A stretch of 64,000 bases of DNA from Nitrososphaera sp. (GCA_039938515.1 JBDUUL010000001.1:233760-297759), one strand, 5' to 3'. Counted from the first letter of the stretch, positions 25,527-33,647 are shown. Notes: generated by a model not told the origin, from the letters alone. Made by a program: numbers and translations.

Positions 25527-26345
25527 TTGAATGAGCGCGAACTCAAGTATAGGTTCTGGCAGGCAGTCTGCGATGGGTCGATAGGAAACAATGACCTGTT
25601 TACTATTCCTCGCCCGAGCGAGGCAACCAAGCTCCATGTGGTAGAAGAAGCCGAATTCCGCAACTTTGACCTGCTTATCGCCTCGATTGGAACTTCTGAA
25701 GGAGGTCTCACCACGCAAGCCGATGGCAGTCCTGCATTTGCATCGCAGACCTCGAGTCTATACTATCACTTTGCGATAAAGAATCGATGCAGAATAGACA
25801 AGTTAAGTTTCTTTCCGGTGGAGTTAAAATCCGATAATGACGTGCTGGACGAGCGGCTTGCAAGGCAGGTTGCAAATGCCCTTTTCGCGTTTGGAAACTC
25901 AATCGTGGTCTTTGACCAAAACCACTCAAAGAGAATCTCAAAGTCGCCTTTGGTCAAAGCCTTGCCCTCCACACTGGTAACCTATTCAGAGCCGGGCGGC
26001 TTTGAAGTGCTTTCGAAACCGATTCTGGATTCTCGATTACAGCGCAAGTCGATAGACAAGAGAAAACTGGCAGCTTTGCTGATGAGCTCTGATCCTCAGC
26101 TCAGTCACTCCAGAGTCTCAAAGCGACTCGAATTGATAGAGTTGATTCTGAACAAGGTCTTATTCAATCAACACTACTTTTTTTCACCCGGCTTTGGCCT
26201 ATCAACAGACGAGATCGGTTTTCTAGCCTCAATCATGGGATGCAGCATACCGCGTCAGAGGCGCATGCTTGCTGACCTTATACGGGAGACGAGCAACAGC
26301 AAGCTGACTGATTATATCGACTGTCCTAATGTAGATCACGTTTAA
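25527..26345 (+). CDS. PD-(D/E)XK nuclease-like protein
   Basis: 272 residues, not assigned to a named family. The central part looks like a restriction-type nuclease core: an acidic strand FDLLIASI (about 47-54), then FFPVELKSDNDVLDERLARQ (about 94-113), where E-x-K follows a hydrophobic strand and the next helix carries Arg/Gln as in RecB-like members, then FGNSIVVFDQ. The C-terminal half is helical and contains no obvious second domain. TTG 25527 is the start, with a TACTTTA stretch about 30 nt upstream. No recombination gene adjoins it; radA lies 2.4 kb away. DNA processing is possible but unproven. Confidence 0.5.
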   Translation: MNERELKYRFWQAVCDGSIGNNDLFTIPRPSEATKLHVVEEAEFRNFDLLIASIGTSEGGLTTQADGSPAFASQTSSLYYHFAIKNRCRIDKLSFFPVELKSDNDVLDERLARQVANALFAFGNSIVVFDQNHSKRISKSPLVKALPSTLVTYSEPGGFEVLSKPILDSRLQRKSIDKRKLAALLMSSDPQLSHSRVSKRLELIELILNKVLFNQHYFFSPGFGLSTDEIGFLASIMGCSIPRQRRMLADLIRETSNSKLTDYIDCPNVDHV

Positions 26346-26405
26346 GTTAGTGTTAAAGAACAATCTTGGCATCCCTTCTTATTCGATGTGAAAAAGTAGT
26401 CTATC

Positions 26406-26555
26406 ATGAGTCTTCTAGTCGAACAGGAAGAAATCATCGAGGGAGTCCCGGTGTGCGGCGCCAACCTGTCCTCGCCAGTTGTAGACACAGCATACTACAT
26501 CGACGAGATACACTACAGAATCGGCAGCAGGATGTACGTTGAAAATGCAGACTAA
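26406..26555 (+). CDS. Small acidic protein, 49 aa
   Basis: ATG 26406 to TAA 26553-26555. The acidic product begins MSLLVEQEEIIEGVPVC and ends RMYVENAD, with an amphipathic Glu-rich start. TTCTTATTC at about 26376-26384 is a TATA-like element at leaderless distance. The stop overlaps the next small gene by 11 nt, suggesting a coupled pair. No homologue is recognised. Confidence 0.45.
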   Translation: MSLLVEQEEIIEGVPVCGANLSSPVVDTAYYIDEIHYRIGSRMYVENAD

Positions 26556-26826
26556 GCGAAACAGCACCAATCCGGTTCCTGAGCTGGATGAAGACAGGGA
26601 CATGGAGCTGGAAAATATCATCGGAAATCTAATGATCGCCCAGTACCAAGTCGACAAGTTGCGATCGCGCCTCAGCGAGCGTGTAGGTGGCTATGGTTCG
26701 GCGAGCAACAAGAAAGCTTCGGCGCACATTTTCAAACACGCAGACAAATGGTACAAAGTCACCGTAAAAGTTGACGAAATGGCGATAGGACAACGCGACC
26801 TTTCCTCGAGCGAGGAAATCAAATAG
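26545..26826 (+). CDS. Small hypothetical protein, 93 aa
   Basis: ATG 26545 (TTG 26539 adds two residues). A charged N-terminal helix (LDEDRDMELENIIGNLMIAQYQVDKLRSRLSERV, about residues 14-47) could form a coiled coil; the C-terminal half HIFKHADKWYKVTVKVDEM looks beta-stranded. No cysteines or membrane segment. It overlaps the 49-residue gene upstream and converges on the HExxH protein. Function unknown. Confidence 0.55.
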   Translation: MQTKRNSTNPVPELDEDRDMELENIIGNLMIAQYQVDKLRSRLSERVGGYGSASNKKASAHIFKHADKWYKVTVKVDEMAIGQRDLSSSEEIK

Positions 26827-26871
26827 CGCGTGGAACTGGACAATCCACGACAACACCTTTTTGTTTTTTAG

Positions 26872-27201
26872 CTAAGGAAAGACTATGCCCGAGTTATCTG
26901 AGGCATACGCGAGAATATTGATTGTAAGTTGAATCTTTCTTCCATGAAAGTCTACAATGATTACCTCGACGTCATCTAAGGATTCCGAAGTGTCTGGCCC
27001 CTCCAGGGCCTTTATGACTACGTGAAGCGATTCGTGCGATATGACAAGCGGCATGAATAGCTCGGTTCCAGTAAAACTCGTCAGGTTAGCCTTTGCCTCG
27101 GCTGCGGCTTGGACGATTATCATGGTGCTACCTTCATACGTAAAGTAGCCTGGAGACTCATCTACCGCGCAGGCAAATGCGAAATCGTCAATGGCACCCA
27201 T
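26872..27201 (-). CDS. Very small protein with an HExxH zinc-protease motif
   Basis: 109 residues. HESLH at about residues 56-60 (in PLVISHESLHVVIKALEG) matches the H-E-x2-H zinc-binding motif of metalloproteases, within a helix flanked by hydrophobic residues. A third ligand could be Glu67 or Asp70 in the following helix-loop (EGPDTSE), but this is a guess. The rest is beta-rich (VEVIIVDFHGRKIQLTINI). At this length it would be a minimal or partial protease domain, or a zinc protein with another use. ATG 27201; no signal peptide. Confidence 0.5.
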   Translation of the reverse strand: MGAIDDFAFACAVDESPGYFTYEGSTMIIVQAAAEAKANLTSFTGTELFMPLVISHESLHVVIKALEGPDTSESLDDVEVIIVDFHGRKIQLTINILAYASDNSGIVFP

Positions 27202-27265
27202 ATTGAATAGCTACTTCCTCGCAGTGTTTGAGTTCAGGAAGCGTAAAATTAGACTGCTCAACCGG

Positions 27266-28135
27266 TCATTCCTTGTCTTCATAAAGGAGTTTAAGTTCGT
27301 CTAAACTCAACTTTGAACCCGCTTCGAGCTTCTTTCGAGCCGATTCTTTCACTTTGAACAAGGCGTCGTCCGGAATAGAGTAGCCATACTGCTCACGCTG
27401 ACGCTTCCGCATTTCTGCCATGGAATCCATTCTCAAGTTAACAGATTCAAACCTCTTTAGATTGTCCGTGTATTGTGAAAGAAGCGAATCTTTTTCGGAG
27501 GCAAGCCGGCGCTTTGAATCATAAAGCTCGTCTAACCTACCATTGATCTGACCAAGCAGACTCTTCTTTTGTTCAGATTCTGCCTCCAGACCCATAATGA
27601 CATCTCGGATCTTTGTCGCCTGCTCTGTTAACTGCGCTAGCTGTTCTGAGACCATTCTAGTCGCCCTTATGGCTTCAAGTTTCATCGACGCGTCCTTGAG
27701 CCGAGAAAGCAGCTCGCTTTTTTCCCGTTCGTTTTTGTATTGGCCAGTGTCAAGTTGAGCCTGGATTGCCTGTACTTGCGCGCCTATCTCAGTCTCACTT
27801 TCCGAGGGTAGCCGGCTCTGCATTAATGACAAGAAGTTTCTTGACTGTGTTATTTTGTCGCTGACAGACAGCAGCAAGGCGTTCTGCTTGCCCACTAGGT
27901 CTTTGTTCTGTCGGGATTGCTCGAGGATGCCTTCCATCTCTGACCTGGCATTTCTAATCGATGATTGAATGGTCTGCGTTAATTCGCGATCAATCTGAAC
28001 TAGCCTCCCAGACTGTTCCTTTAGTTCCAAGTTCAACCTTCGCCTGAGACCGACGAGTTCGTCCCAGCCTAGCGAGGCGACATTGTCAGTGGGCTCTGGT
28101 CCCTGCTGTTCTGAGTCCAACTCGATAGGAATCAT
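27266..28135 (-). CDS. Archaeal coiled-coil protein
   Basis: 289 residues from ATG 28133-28135; the open frame upstream encodes an unlikely hydrophobic run. Almost the whole protein (about 20-240) is a long coiled coil with a central break near GTM-like hydrophobic turns; the C-terminus ends in a compact helical hairpin (YGYSIPDDALFKVKESARKKL, then LSLDELKLLYEDKE). Proteins of this shape are widespread in archaea with no assigned role. The divergent AT-rich region at 28146-28160 probably carries its promoter. Confidence 0.65.
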   Translation of the reverse strand: MIPIELDSEQQGPEPTDNVASLGWDELVGLRRRLNLELKEQSGRLVQIDRELTQTIQSSIRNARSEMEGILEQSRQNKDLVGKQNALLLSVSDKITQSRNFLSLMQSRLPSESETEIGAQVQAIQAQLDTGQYKNEREKSELLSRLKDASMKLEAIRATRMVSEQLAQLTEQATKIRDVIMGLEAESEQKKSLLGQINGRLDELYDSKRRLASEKDSLLSQYTDNLKRFESVNLRMDSMAEMRKRQREQYGYSIPDDALFKVKESARKKLEAGSKLSLDELKLLYEDKE

Positions 28136-28188
28136 TACAAGAAGATGATATAAAAATAATACTACCACTAAGTCAAAAGTGAGAATAG

Positions 28189-28335
28189 TTGGAAATCCCG
28201 CAAGCATACACCAACCAAATTGTGACACCCTTCGGTGATTGCGGCGCGCACAAGCTTGACTATGTTATTTCTGAAAAAAATCCTGATGTCCGTGAGTGTT
28301 ACTGCGATTTTCATATCCGCAGAACCATAGCCTAA
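28189..28335 (+). CDS. Small Cys-containing protein, 48 aa
   Basis: TTG 28189 to TAA 28333-28335. The product begins MEIPQAYTNQIVTPFGDCG and ends ECYCDFHIRRTIA, with a C...C-x-C...H pattern that could hold one metal ion. GATATAAAAAT (28147-28157) is the nearest TATA-like element, leaving a short leader. The opposite strand is also open across this interval, with a less protein-like composition. Moderate to low support. Confidence 0.35.
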   Translation: MEIPQAYTNQIVTPFGDCGAHKLDYVISEKNPDVRECYCDFHIRRTIA

Positions 28336-28423
28336 GCAGTTTGGTGCCAAATTTGAAGCTGATTATATAAATTAACACAGTGTGGAGCTATTCTTATATC
28401 CAAGCGTGCTCGACGTTAAGCTG

Positions 28424-28639
28424 TTGGCAACACAAGCATATTGTGTAAAGTGCAAAGCAAAGCGGGAAATGAAAGGAGAAAAACAGGTAACAATGAAAAA
28501 CGGCCGCCCTGCAACGCAGGGAACATGTCCGGTCTGCGGAACAAAGATGTTCAAGATTGGCGGAGGCGCTTCGGCGGCCAAGCCCAAAAAGGCAGTCGCA
28601 AAGGCCAAGGCAAAGCCTAAGGCCAAGCCGAAGAAGTAG
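28424..28639 (+). CDS. Zinc-ribbon protein with Lys/Ala-rich tail (DUF5679 type)
   Basis: 71 residues from TTG 28424 (GTG 28406 or 28382 would extend it). The first 40 residues form a zinc ribbon: AYCVKCKAKREM, then MKNGRPATQGTCPVCGTKMFKIG. The last 25 are Lys/Ala/Pro repeats (KAKAKPKAKPKK), typical of proteins that bind nucleic acid. CTTATATCC at 28393-28401 lies about 26 nt before TTG 28424; a second TATA (ATTATATAA, 28362-28370) could serve the longer forms. A strong hairpin follows the stop. Confidence 0.7.
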   Translation: MATQAYCVKCKAKREMKGEKQVTMKNGRPATQGTCPVCGTKMFKIGGGASAAKPKKAVAKAKAKPKAKPKK

Positions 28640-28644
28640 TTTAA

Positions 28645-28676
28645 GTTGTCTAGGAGTACCTAGACAACAACTTTTT
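28645..28676 (+). terminator. Hairpin plus T-run terminator
   Basis: GTTGTCTAGG and CCTAGACAAC form a perfect 10-bp stem with an AGTA loop (28645-28668), followed by AACTTTTT. It lies 6 nt after the stop of the zinc-ribbon gene and before the radA promoter, as expected of a terminator or 3'-end stabilising hairpin. Confidence 0.6.
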
Positions 28677-28733
28677 CAATTTTCAGACTTATTATTGAAC
28701 GAGGGACTCCCCCTCCCCGGGGTGCTTCATTGA

Positions 28734-28740
28734 TTATATA
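28734..28740 (+). promoter_or_regulatory. TATA box of radA
   Basis: TTATATA centred 28 nt before the ATG at 28765, compatible with a leaderless or nearly leaderless radA transcript. Confidence 0.55.
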
Positions 28741-28764
28741 CTTGCGAGAAAAAGCATACTCGAA

Positions 28765-29787
28765 ATGACTGAAACCCGCAACGTGGTCGAACTTGAGATA
28801 GAAGACATTGAGGGAGTCGGACCGACGACCGCCCGCAAAATGAAAGACGCCGGCATTACGTCGGTAATGGAGCTGGCCACTGCAGTAGCGGATGAGCTCG
28901 CAGCCGACCTTGGCGGCTCGAAAGAAACCGCGTCGACATTTATCATGGCAGCTCAAAAGCTACTTCGTGAAAGCGGTATTCTTGATAAGGAATTTACAAC
29001 CGCAGATGTCGAGCTTGAAAAAAGAAAATCGCTCCTCCGGTGCACCACCGGTGCCAAAGCCCTAGATGACCTTCTGCTCGGAGGCATCGAGACCCAGGCT
29101 ATCACTGAATTTTACGGAGAATTTGGAAGCGGCAAGAGCCAGGTGTGTCACACCCTGTGTGCCACTGCCCAGCAGCCTGTTGAAGAAGGCGGCCTAGGCG
29201 GAGGCGTCATTTTTATTGACACCGAGGGCACTTTCAGGCCTGAGAGGGTCGATCAGATCGCCCGTGCAAGAGGGCTCAACTCTGAGGAAGCGCTGAAAAA
29301 GATCGCAATTTGCAAAGCATACAATAGCAGCCACCTTGAGCTTATCGTGAAATCTATGGGCAAATACATTGACGACTTTAAAGCGAAAATCATAATCATT
29401 GATAGCATAATTTCGCTGCACAGGGCAGAATTCGCCGGGAGGGGAACGCTTGCCGACAGACAACAAAGGCTCAACGGCATCATGCACAAACTTGTAAGGA
29501 TTGCCGAGATTTACAACGTGGCCATAATAGTCACCAACCAAGTGCAATCTACTCCAGATACCTTCTTTGGGGATCCTACAAAGCCCGCAGGCGGAAACGT
29601 AATAGGACACGCATCCACCTACAGAATCTACCTTCGCAAGGCAGGGAACGACAGAATAGCAAAGATGATCGACTCGCCGTACCATCCTTATCAGGACGTT
29701 CGGTTGACTGTAAATGAAAAGGGGATTGACGATGTCGATGCCGACAGCCCTAAAAAGAAGGGGGCAAAGGACAAGGAATCAGACTAA
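28765..29787 (+). CDS. radA: RadA recombinase (archaeal RecA/Rad51)
   Basis: Catalyses strand exchange in homologous recombination. 340 residues: an N-terminal helix-hairpin-helix DNA-binding domain (DIEGVGPTTARKMKDAG, about 14-30), a linker with the polymerisation region, then the ATPase core with Walker A GEFGSGKSQ (about 118-126) and Walker B KIIIIDSI, and the L2-type region TNQVQSTPDTFFGDPTKPAGGNVIGHASTYR. The C-terminus is acidic and Lys-rich. Its last 4 nt overlap the convergent trpD stop. Confidence 0.96.
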   Translation: MTETRNVVELEIEDIEGVGPTTARKMKDAGITSVMELATAVADELAADLGGSKETASTFIMAAQKLLRESGILDKEFTTADVELEKRKSLLRCTTGAKALDDLLLGGIETQAITEFYGEFGSGKSQVCHTLCATAQQPVEEGGLGGGVIFIDTEGTFRPERVDQIARARGLNSEEALKKIAICKAYNSSHLELIVKSMGKYIDDFKAKIIIIDSIISLHRAEFAGRGTLADRQQRLNGIMHKLVRIAEIYNVAIIVTNQVQSTPDTFFGDPTKPAGGNVIGHASTYRIYLRKAGNDRIAKMIDSPYHPYQDVRLTVNEKGIDDVDADSPKKKGAKDKESD

Positions 29788-30863
29788 AGGCCGAGGTAAT
29801 CTTTCTCGGCAGTTCCGAGTTTTTTCAAATCGCCGCAGCGCTCAACGAGTCCCGTCAGCTGTCGCCTCGCGGCGCCGGTGCTAATTGCCTCACGGGACCG
29901 TTTTACTCCCTCTTCAAAGCTGGCGCACGTTGCGGAGACTAGTAGTGCCGCGGCGGCATTTAGTACCACAACGTCTTCCTTCTGCCTCGAACCGATTCCG
30001 TAAATGACCTTCAACGTCTCTGTGACAGATTCCTCCTTGGATGCAACTTGCAGGTCTGTTATACCGGTCTCCTTCATACCCAGTTCGCCAGGCGAGACAA
30101 CTGTACTCTCCTTGCCACTGTTACGAATCCAAGTAACCTTGCTGGAGCACGTAGTAGACAGTTCGTCCAGTCCATCGGAGCCGCTAACTATCATCACATT
30201 TGCTCCATGCTCTCCGAGGGCCTCAACTAATCTGGCTGCCAGCGACTCTGAATAGACACCGATTACCTGACCCGAAAGGTTTTCGCAAGGGTTGCACAGC
30301 GGGCCCGCGATGTTAAAGACGGACCTGACTCCCATCGCTTTCCTTGCCGAGGAGACATTCCGCATGAGAGGGTGAAACATCGGGGCAAAGAGAAATCCAA
30401 GACCTATTTCTTCAATTGACTTCTGTACACCAGAAGGAGGGCTGTCAAGCGCAAAACCAACTGCTTCCATAAAATCTGCACTTCCGCAAACTCCTGAAGA
30501 GGAGCGGTTGCCGTGCTTGGCGATAGTTGCGCCGGCAGCCGATGCCACAATACCGGCCACCGTGCTTATGTTGAAAGTTGACTTGGAGTCGCCGCCGGTA
30601 CCGCAAGTATCAATAATTTTTCCGGCGCTTTTTGGAGAGATCGTTCTGGAATGTTTCTTGATGGACCGAACCGCAGCGCGGATTTCTGCAGGGCTCTCGC
30701 CCTTCATTGCTAGCGCAACTAGAAACGAGGCAATTTCAGCGTCGCCGAGCCTGCCAAGAAGCATGTCGTCAAATGCCTGTTCCGCTTCATGCTCTGTAAG
30801 GTCGCAGCGGTCTAGCATCCGTCGGATAAGTTGCCTGATTTCAGTCGACGTGCGCAGGATCAC
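29784..30863 (-). CDS. trpD: Anthranilate phosphoribosyltransferase
   Basis: Transfers phosphoribose from PRPP to anthranilate. Key motifs: DTCGTGGDSKSTFNIST (about 86-102, PRPP loop), KHGNRSSSG with the downstream GSADF, and GLDELST near residue 229, near the magnesium-site region. 359 residues is normal. It overlaps trpG by 4 nt (ATGA), so trpG-trpD form a coupled pair separate from trpCBA and in the opposite orientation. trpE and trpF were not found in the window. Confidence 0.94.
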   Translation of the reverse strand: MILRTSTEIRQLIRRMLDRCDLTEHEAEQAFDDMLLGRLGDAEIASFLVALAMKGESPAEIRAAVRSIKKHSRTISPKSAGKIIDTCGTGGDSKSTFNISTVAGIVASAAGATIAKHGNRSSSGVCGSADFMEAVGFALDSPPSGVQKSIEEIGLGFLFAPMFHPLMRNVSSARKAMGVRSVFNIAGPLCNPCENLSGQVIGVYSESLAARLVEALGEHGANVMIVSGSDGLDELSTTCSSKVTWIRNSGKESTVVSPGELGMKETGITDLQVASKEESVTETLKVIYGIGSRQKEDVVVLNAAAALLVSATCASFEEGVKRSREAISTGAARRQLTGLVERCGDLKKLGTAEKDYLGL

Positions 30864-31447
30864 TTCTTTACCATTGCGACAAAGTTTGACAGGAGTCTCT
30901 TGCCCTCGTCTGTCAGCACTGACTCGGGATGGAACTGAACACCCTCAATCAGGTACTTGTTGTGGCGGATTGCCATAATCTCACCGTCGTCTAGCGCGGT
31001 CGCAGTCACTGTCAGGCAGGAAGGAACCGTGCCTTTTTCTGCGACTAAGGAGTGGTACCGGGTCGCCCTGAATGGATTTTTGAGGTTCTCAAACAAATTG
31101 TCCTTCGTATATCTTATGGTGCTTGTCTTTCCATGCCTGACCCTGCCTGCATTCACGACCTTTCCTCCGAAAGCATGTACTATTCCCTGGTGCCCGAGGC
31201 AAACGCCGAGAATGGGAATTTTCTCGCCGAGTTCAAGAATTACATCAGTGCAAACGCCAAAATAGTTCCTGTCTGCCGGATGGCCCGGTCCTGGAGAGAT
31301 AACGATTGCATCAGGGTTAATTTGCGCTATTTGATTGACCGAAATTGCATCGTTGCGAACAACGGCAGGTTCCGTGCCAATCTCGCCAAGAAGCTGGGCT
31401 AGGTTGTACACGAATGAATCGTAATTGTCAATAATCAATATCCTCAG
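30860..31447 (-). CDS. trpG: Anthranilate synthase component II (glutamine amidotransferase), probable CTG start
   Basis: Supplies ammonia from glutamine to TrpE. Motifs: IIDNYDSFVYN at the start, VISPGPGHP, the nucleophile region GVCLGHQGI and the late FHPES with catalytic His and Glu. TTG 31438 would start the protein inside the first strand; CTG 31447 gives MRILIIDNYDSF, the usual N-terminus, and a GGAGG (minus strand, 31457-31461) lies 9 nt before it. 195 residues is standard. No trpE gene adjoins; the next gene upstream is GAPDH in the opposite direction. Confidence 0.92.
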   Translation of the reverse strand: MRILIIDNYDSFVYNLAQLLGEIGTEPAVVRNDAISVNQIAQINPDAIVISPGPGHPADRNYFGVCTDVILELGEKIPILGVCLGHQGIVHAFGGKVVNAGRVRHGKTSTIRYTKDNLFENLKNPFRATRYHSLVAEKGTVPSCLTVTATALDDGEIMAIRHNKYLIEGVQFHPESVLTDEGKRLLSNFVAMVKK

Positions 31448-31591
31448 GCGAAGCAGCCTCCAAAGTCTGAAAAATTACTTACAAGCGTGGTTAAACGGTC
31501 GCCAAAAAAGATCGCCTCGATACATGCCTCTCTGATATTGGTCGGCCCAAACGCTATTTAAGTCTAGTGAAGTTTTTCAAAAACCAAGCAA

Positions 31592-31599
31592 TCTATATA
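31592..31599 (+). promoter_or_regulatory. TATA box of the GAPDH gene
   Basis: TCTATATA (followed by AAAAG) lies about 47 nt before the TTG start at 31643, which predicts a leader of roughly 20 nt, unlike the leaderless genes nearby. The rest of the 195-nt gap 31448-31642 shows no gene. Confidence 0.45.
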
Positions 31600-31642
31600 A
31601 AAGATGCGAACGATCCGCTGATCGTTACTGTAGTGAGTTTTC

Positions 31643-32686
31643 TTGGTCAAAGTCTTCATTAACGGATACGGCAACATTGGAAGGAGGCTGGCGACGGCAC
31701 TGGCTGCAGACAAAGAATTCCAGCTTATGGGTGTAGCCAAGTACAGCCCGGACGAGAAGGTAAAAGAAGCTCTGGACAACCGCCTAGATGTTTTTGTCCC
31801 GGACGGGCAGGAGGATGCATTCAAGGAAAAAGGCTACGCGGTCACAGGCAAAGTCAGCGACGCGGTGAAGGCAAGCGACATTATTGTTGACGCCGCAAAA
31901 GAGGGCGGAGGTTTTGAGAACAAAAGAAGCCTATATCTTCCCATGAAGAAACGCGCCGTCTTTCAGGGCGGTGAGGAGAGGCATGGCGAATTCGCAGTCG
32001 CAGACATGATACACAATTCAAGAGTGAATTATCGTCAGGCGGCAGACAAGGACTATGTAATTCAAGGCAGCTGTAATGTCTCTGGGATGGGCAGAATCAT
32101 GCAGCCACTTATCGAAAAATACGGCGACCGAATCTTGAGGTGGGACGTCGAGCTAATCCGCAGGTGGGCCGACCTCGAGGATGTCAAACCGGTAAAGGAT
32201 TCAATCGAGTGGGACCGCGAGCCTCACCACCAGAATGATGTGAAGGACTTTATCCCTTCTGCCAATCTCTACGTCGATGCCTTCAAGGTTCCTTCTCGCA
32301 TGATGCATCTTCACCAGATGTTCATCCGGTTCAAAGGCGCCGCGCCCTCGAAGGATGACATTTCAGAGTGTTACAAGAGCGAATTCGGAGTGTCTGTTCT
32401 TCGAAGCGCCAAAGGCACAGGCGATGTCCGCAAGAAGGCAATCGAGCTAGGTTTTGCACATGGCGACACTAACATGGTGCACATACACGAGGATATCATG
32501 AGAGTTCAGGGAGACGTCATAAAAATAGGATACTCGGACGACCAGACGGGTATGGTCATACCCGAAAATCATTTGCTACTGCAGTCCATGGCTTTCAAGC
32601 GTCCGCGGAATGAGGCACTGCTTCGCACTGACAATCTCTTTCGGCTCTCCGAGAAGAAGCGGATCATGGAACAGGAATTCAAGTGA
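31643..32686 (+). CDS. gap: Glyceraldehyde-3-phosphate dehydrogenase, archaeal type II
   Basis: 347 residues. N-terminal VFINGYGNIGRRLATAL (about 4-20) is the dinucleotide-binding motif of archaeal GAPDH; GSCNVSGMGRI (near residue 150) contains the catalytic Cys. LHQMFIRFKG in the C-terminal half lines the active site. The archaeal enzyme uses NADP or NAD and serves mainly gluconeogenesis in this lineage. TTG 31643 gives the normal start, MVKVFINGYG. Monocistronic, followed by a small zinc protein. Confidence 0.95.
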   Translation: MVKVFINGYGNIGRRLATALAADKEFQLMGVAKYSPDEKVKEALDNRLDVFVPDGQEDAFKEKGYAVTGKVSDAVKASDIIVDAAKEGGGFENKRSLYLPMKKRAVFQGGEERHGEFAVADMIHNSRVNYRQAADKDYVIQGSCNVSGMGRIMQPLIEKYGDRILRWDVELIRRWADLEDVKPVKDSIEWDREPHHQNDVKDFIPSANLYVDAFKVPSRMMHLHQMFIRFKGAAPSKDDISECYKSEFGVSVLRSAKGTGDVRKKAIELGFAHGDTNMVHIHEDIMRVQGDVIKIGYSDDQTGMVIPENHLLLQSMAFKRPRNEALLRTDNLFRLSEKKRIMEQEFK

Positions 32687-32780
32687 TCTCGCTTTTTGTC
32701 ATTTAGCCGAAATGGATAAGAAGCAAAATGCACCAGCCGGAAACGTTCAAGTATGCTATAATATCATAGGAAAAGTACGC

Positions 32781-32918
32781 ATGGTCAAGAATTCTTCCGT
32801 CGCTAAGGAATGTGCCCTGTGTGGCACGATGCTTGCCCCCGGAAGCGACGTGAGCATCTGCCGAGAATGCCTGAAGTGCGCTGACTGTTGCGTCGGCCTC
32901 GAAAAACTCGACAGCTAG
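32781..32918 (+). CDS. Small zinc-ribbon protein, 45 aa
   Basis: ATG 32781 to 32918. Product begins MVKNSSVAKECALCGTML and has three Cys pairs (CALC, CREC, CADCC), enough for one or two zinc sites. TATAATA at 32757-32763 lies 21 nt upstream. The frame is open further upstream (ATG 32712), but that extension would overlap the promoter. It converges with 4 nt spacing on the HTH-CBS gene. Unknown function. Confidence 0.55.
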   Translation: MVKNSSVAKECALCGTMLAPGSDVSICRECLKCADCCVGLEKLDS

Positions 32919-32922
32919 AATA

Positions 32923-33474
32923 CTACTCTACCATTTTGAGCGTATCCGTAATCGTGACTATGCCTATCACCTTACCCTTTTCACTGACGAGAATGGATTT
33001 GGCAAACCTGACGAGGGGTATGAGGGCCTTGGCGGGAGTTGAAACATCAACTATTGGGGGTGGGGGTTCCATTACCTCGGAGACGAGCAGGTTTTTTATG
33101 TCCTCACCCTTCTCGGCCACAGCCTTTGCGACCCCGTCCTCCGTCAGGATTCCTACCGCATGGGTCGCTTCAAAGACTGGAAGCTGACTTATGGAATTCT
33201 GCCTCATAGAATCGATTGCCCTGTGCAGTTTTTCTTTTTTCTGGACGGATATTAGCAGCCTGCTGCAGATATCTCCGGCTTTGGTGGAAGACTTGCCCTC
33301 AAGCGAAGCAAGGACCTCAAAGATTCTTCTAGCGGTCTCGTAGCTTGGCTTACACCTGCCTGACTCAACTTGGTTTAACATTGACGTGCTGATGTTTGCC
33401 ATGTTGGCAAGCATGCGCTGAGAAACGCCAAGCCTCATGCGCGCCTGCTTGATGTAATCCAGCTTTGGAAGCAA
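32923..33474 (-). CDS. Transcriptional regulator with XRE-type HTH and paired CBS domains
   Basis: 183 residues. Residues about 8-60 are a lambda-repressor-type helix-turn-helix (ARMRLGVSQRMLANMANISTSMLNQVESG). Residues about 70-183 are two CBS motifs (SISQLPVFEATHAVGILTEDG and SILVSEKGKVIGIVTITDT), which in other proteins bind adenosyl ligands such as AMP or SAM. It is thus a likely energy- or metabolite-responsive repressor. The TTG at 33472-33474 is the start; the upstream gap of 173 nt to aRF1 carries divergent promoters. Target unknown. Confidence 0.85.
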   Translation of the reverse strand: MLPKLDYIKQARMRLGVSQRMLANMANISTSMLNQVESGRCKPSYETARRIFEVLASLEGKSSTKAGDICSRLLISVQKKEKLHRAIDSMRQNSISQLPVFEATHAVGILTEDGVAKAVAEKGEDIKNLLVSEVMEPPPPIVDVSTPAKALIPLVRFAKSILVSEKGKVIGIVTITDTLKMVE

Positions 33475-33647
33475 TCACGAGAAGTAAGTACCGCTGCAAT
33501 TATACACCTTTCGAGCAACAAAGCGCGCCGCCAATAGAGCAGCCCGCGACGCGTTCTAGCCGTTCGCCTCTAGCGTTGCGAGACGGGCAAGCACCTACTA
33601 GATCACTTATATTATGTGCAAGGGGTTTTTTATTGTTATTAGAAATA

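Noticed and set aside
28200-28340. Possible C/D box sRNA (CTGA and TGATG-like boxes) in the gap before the DUF5679 gene
   Set aside because: Boxes are not in C-D'-C'-D order with proper spacing, and no guide complementarity could be judged; a small coding frame is at least as likely.
28645-28676. The 10-bp hairpin considered as a riboswitch or mobile-element terminal repeat
   Set aside because: It directly follows a stop codon and precedes a T-run, so termination or 3'-end stabilisation is the simpler reading.
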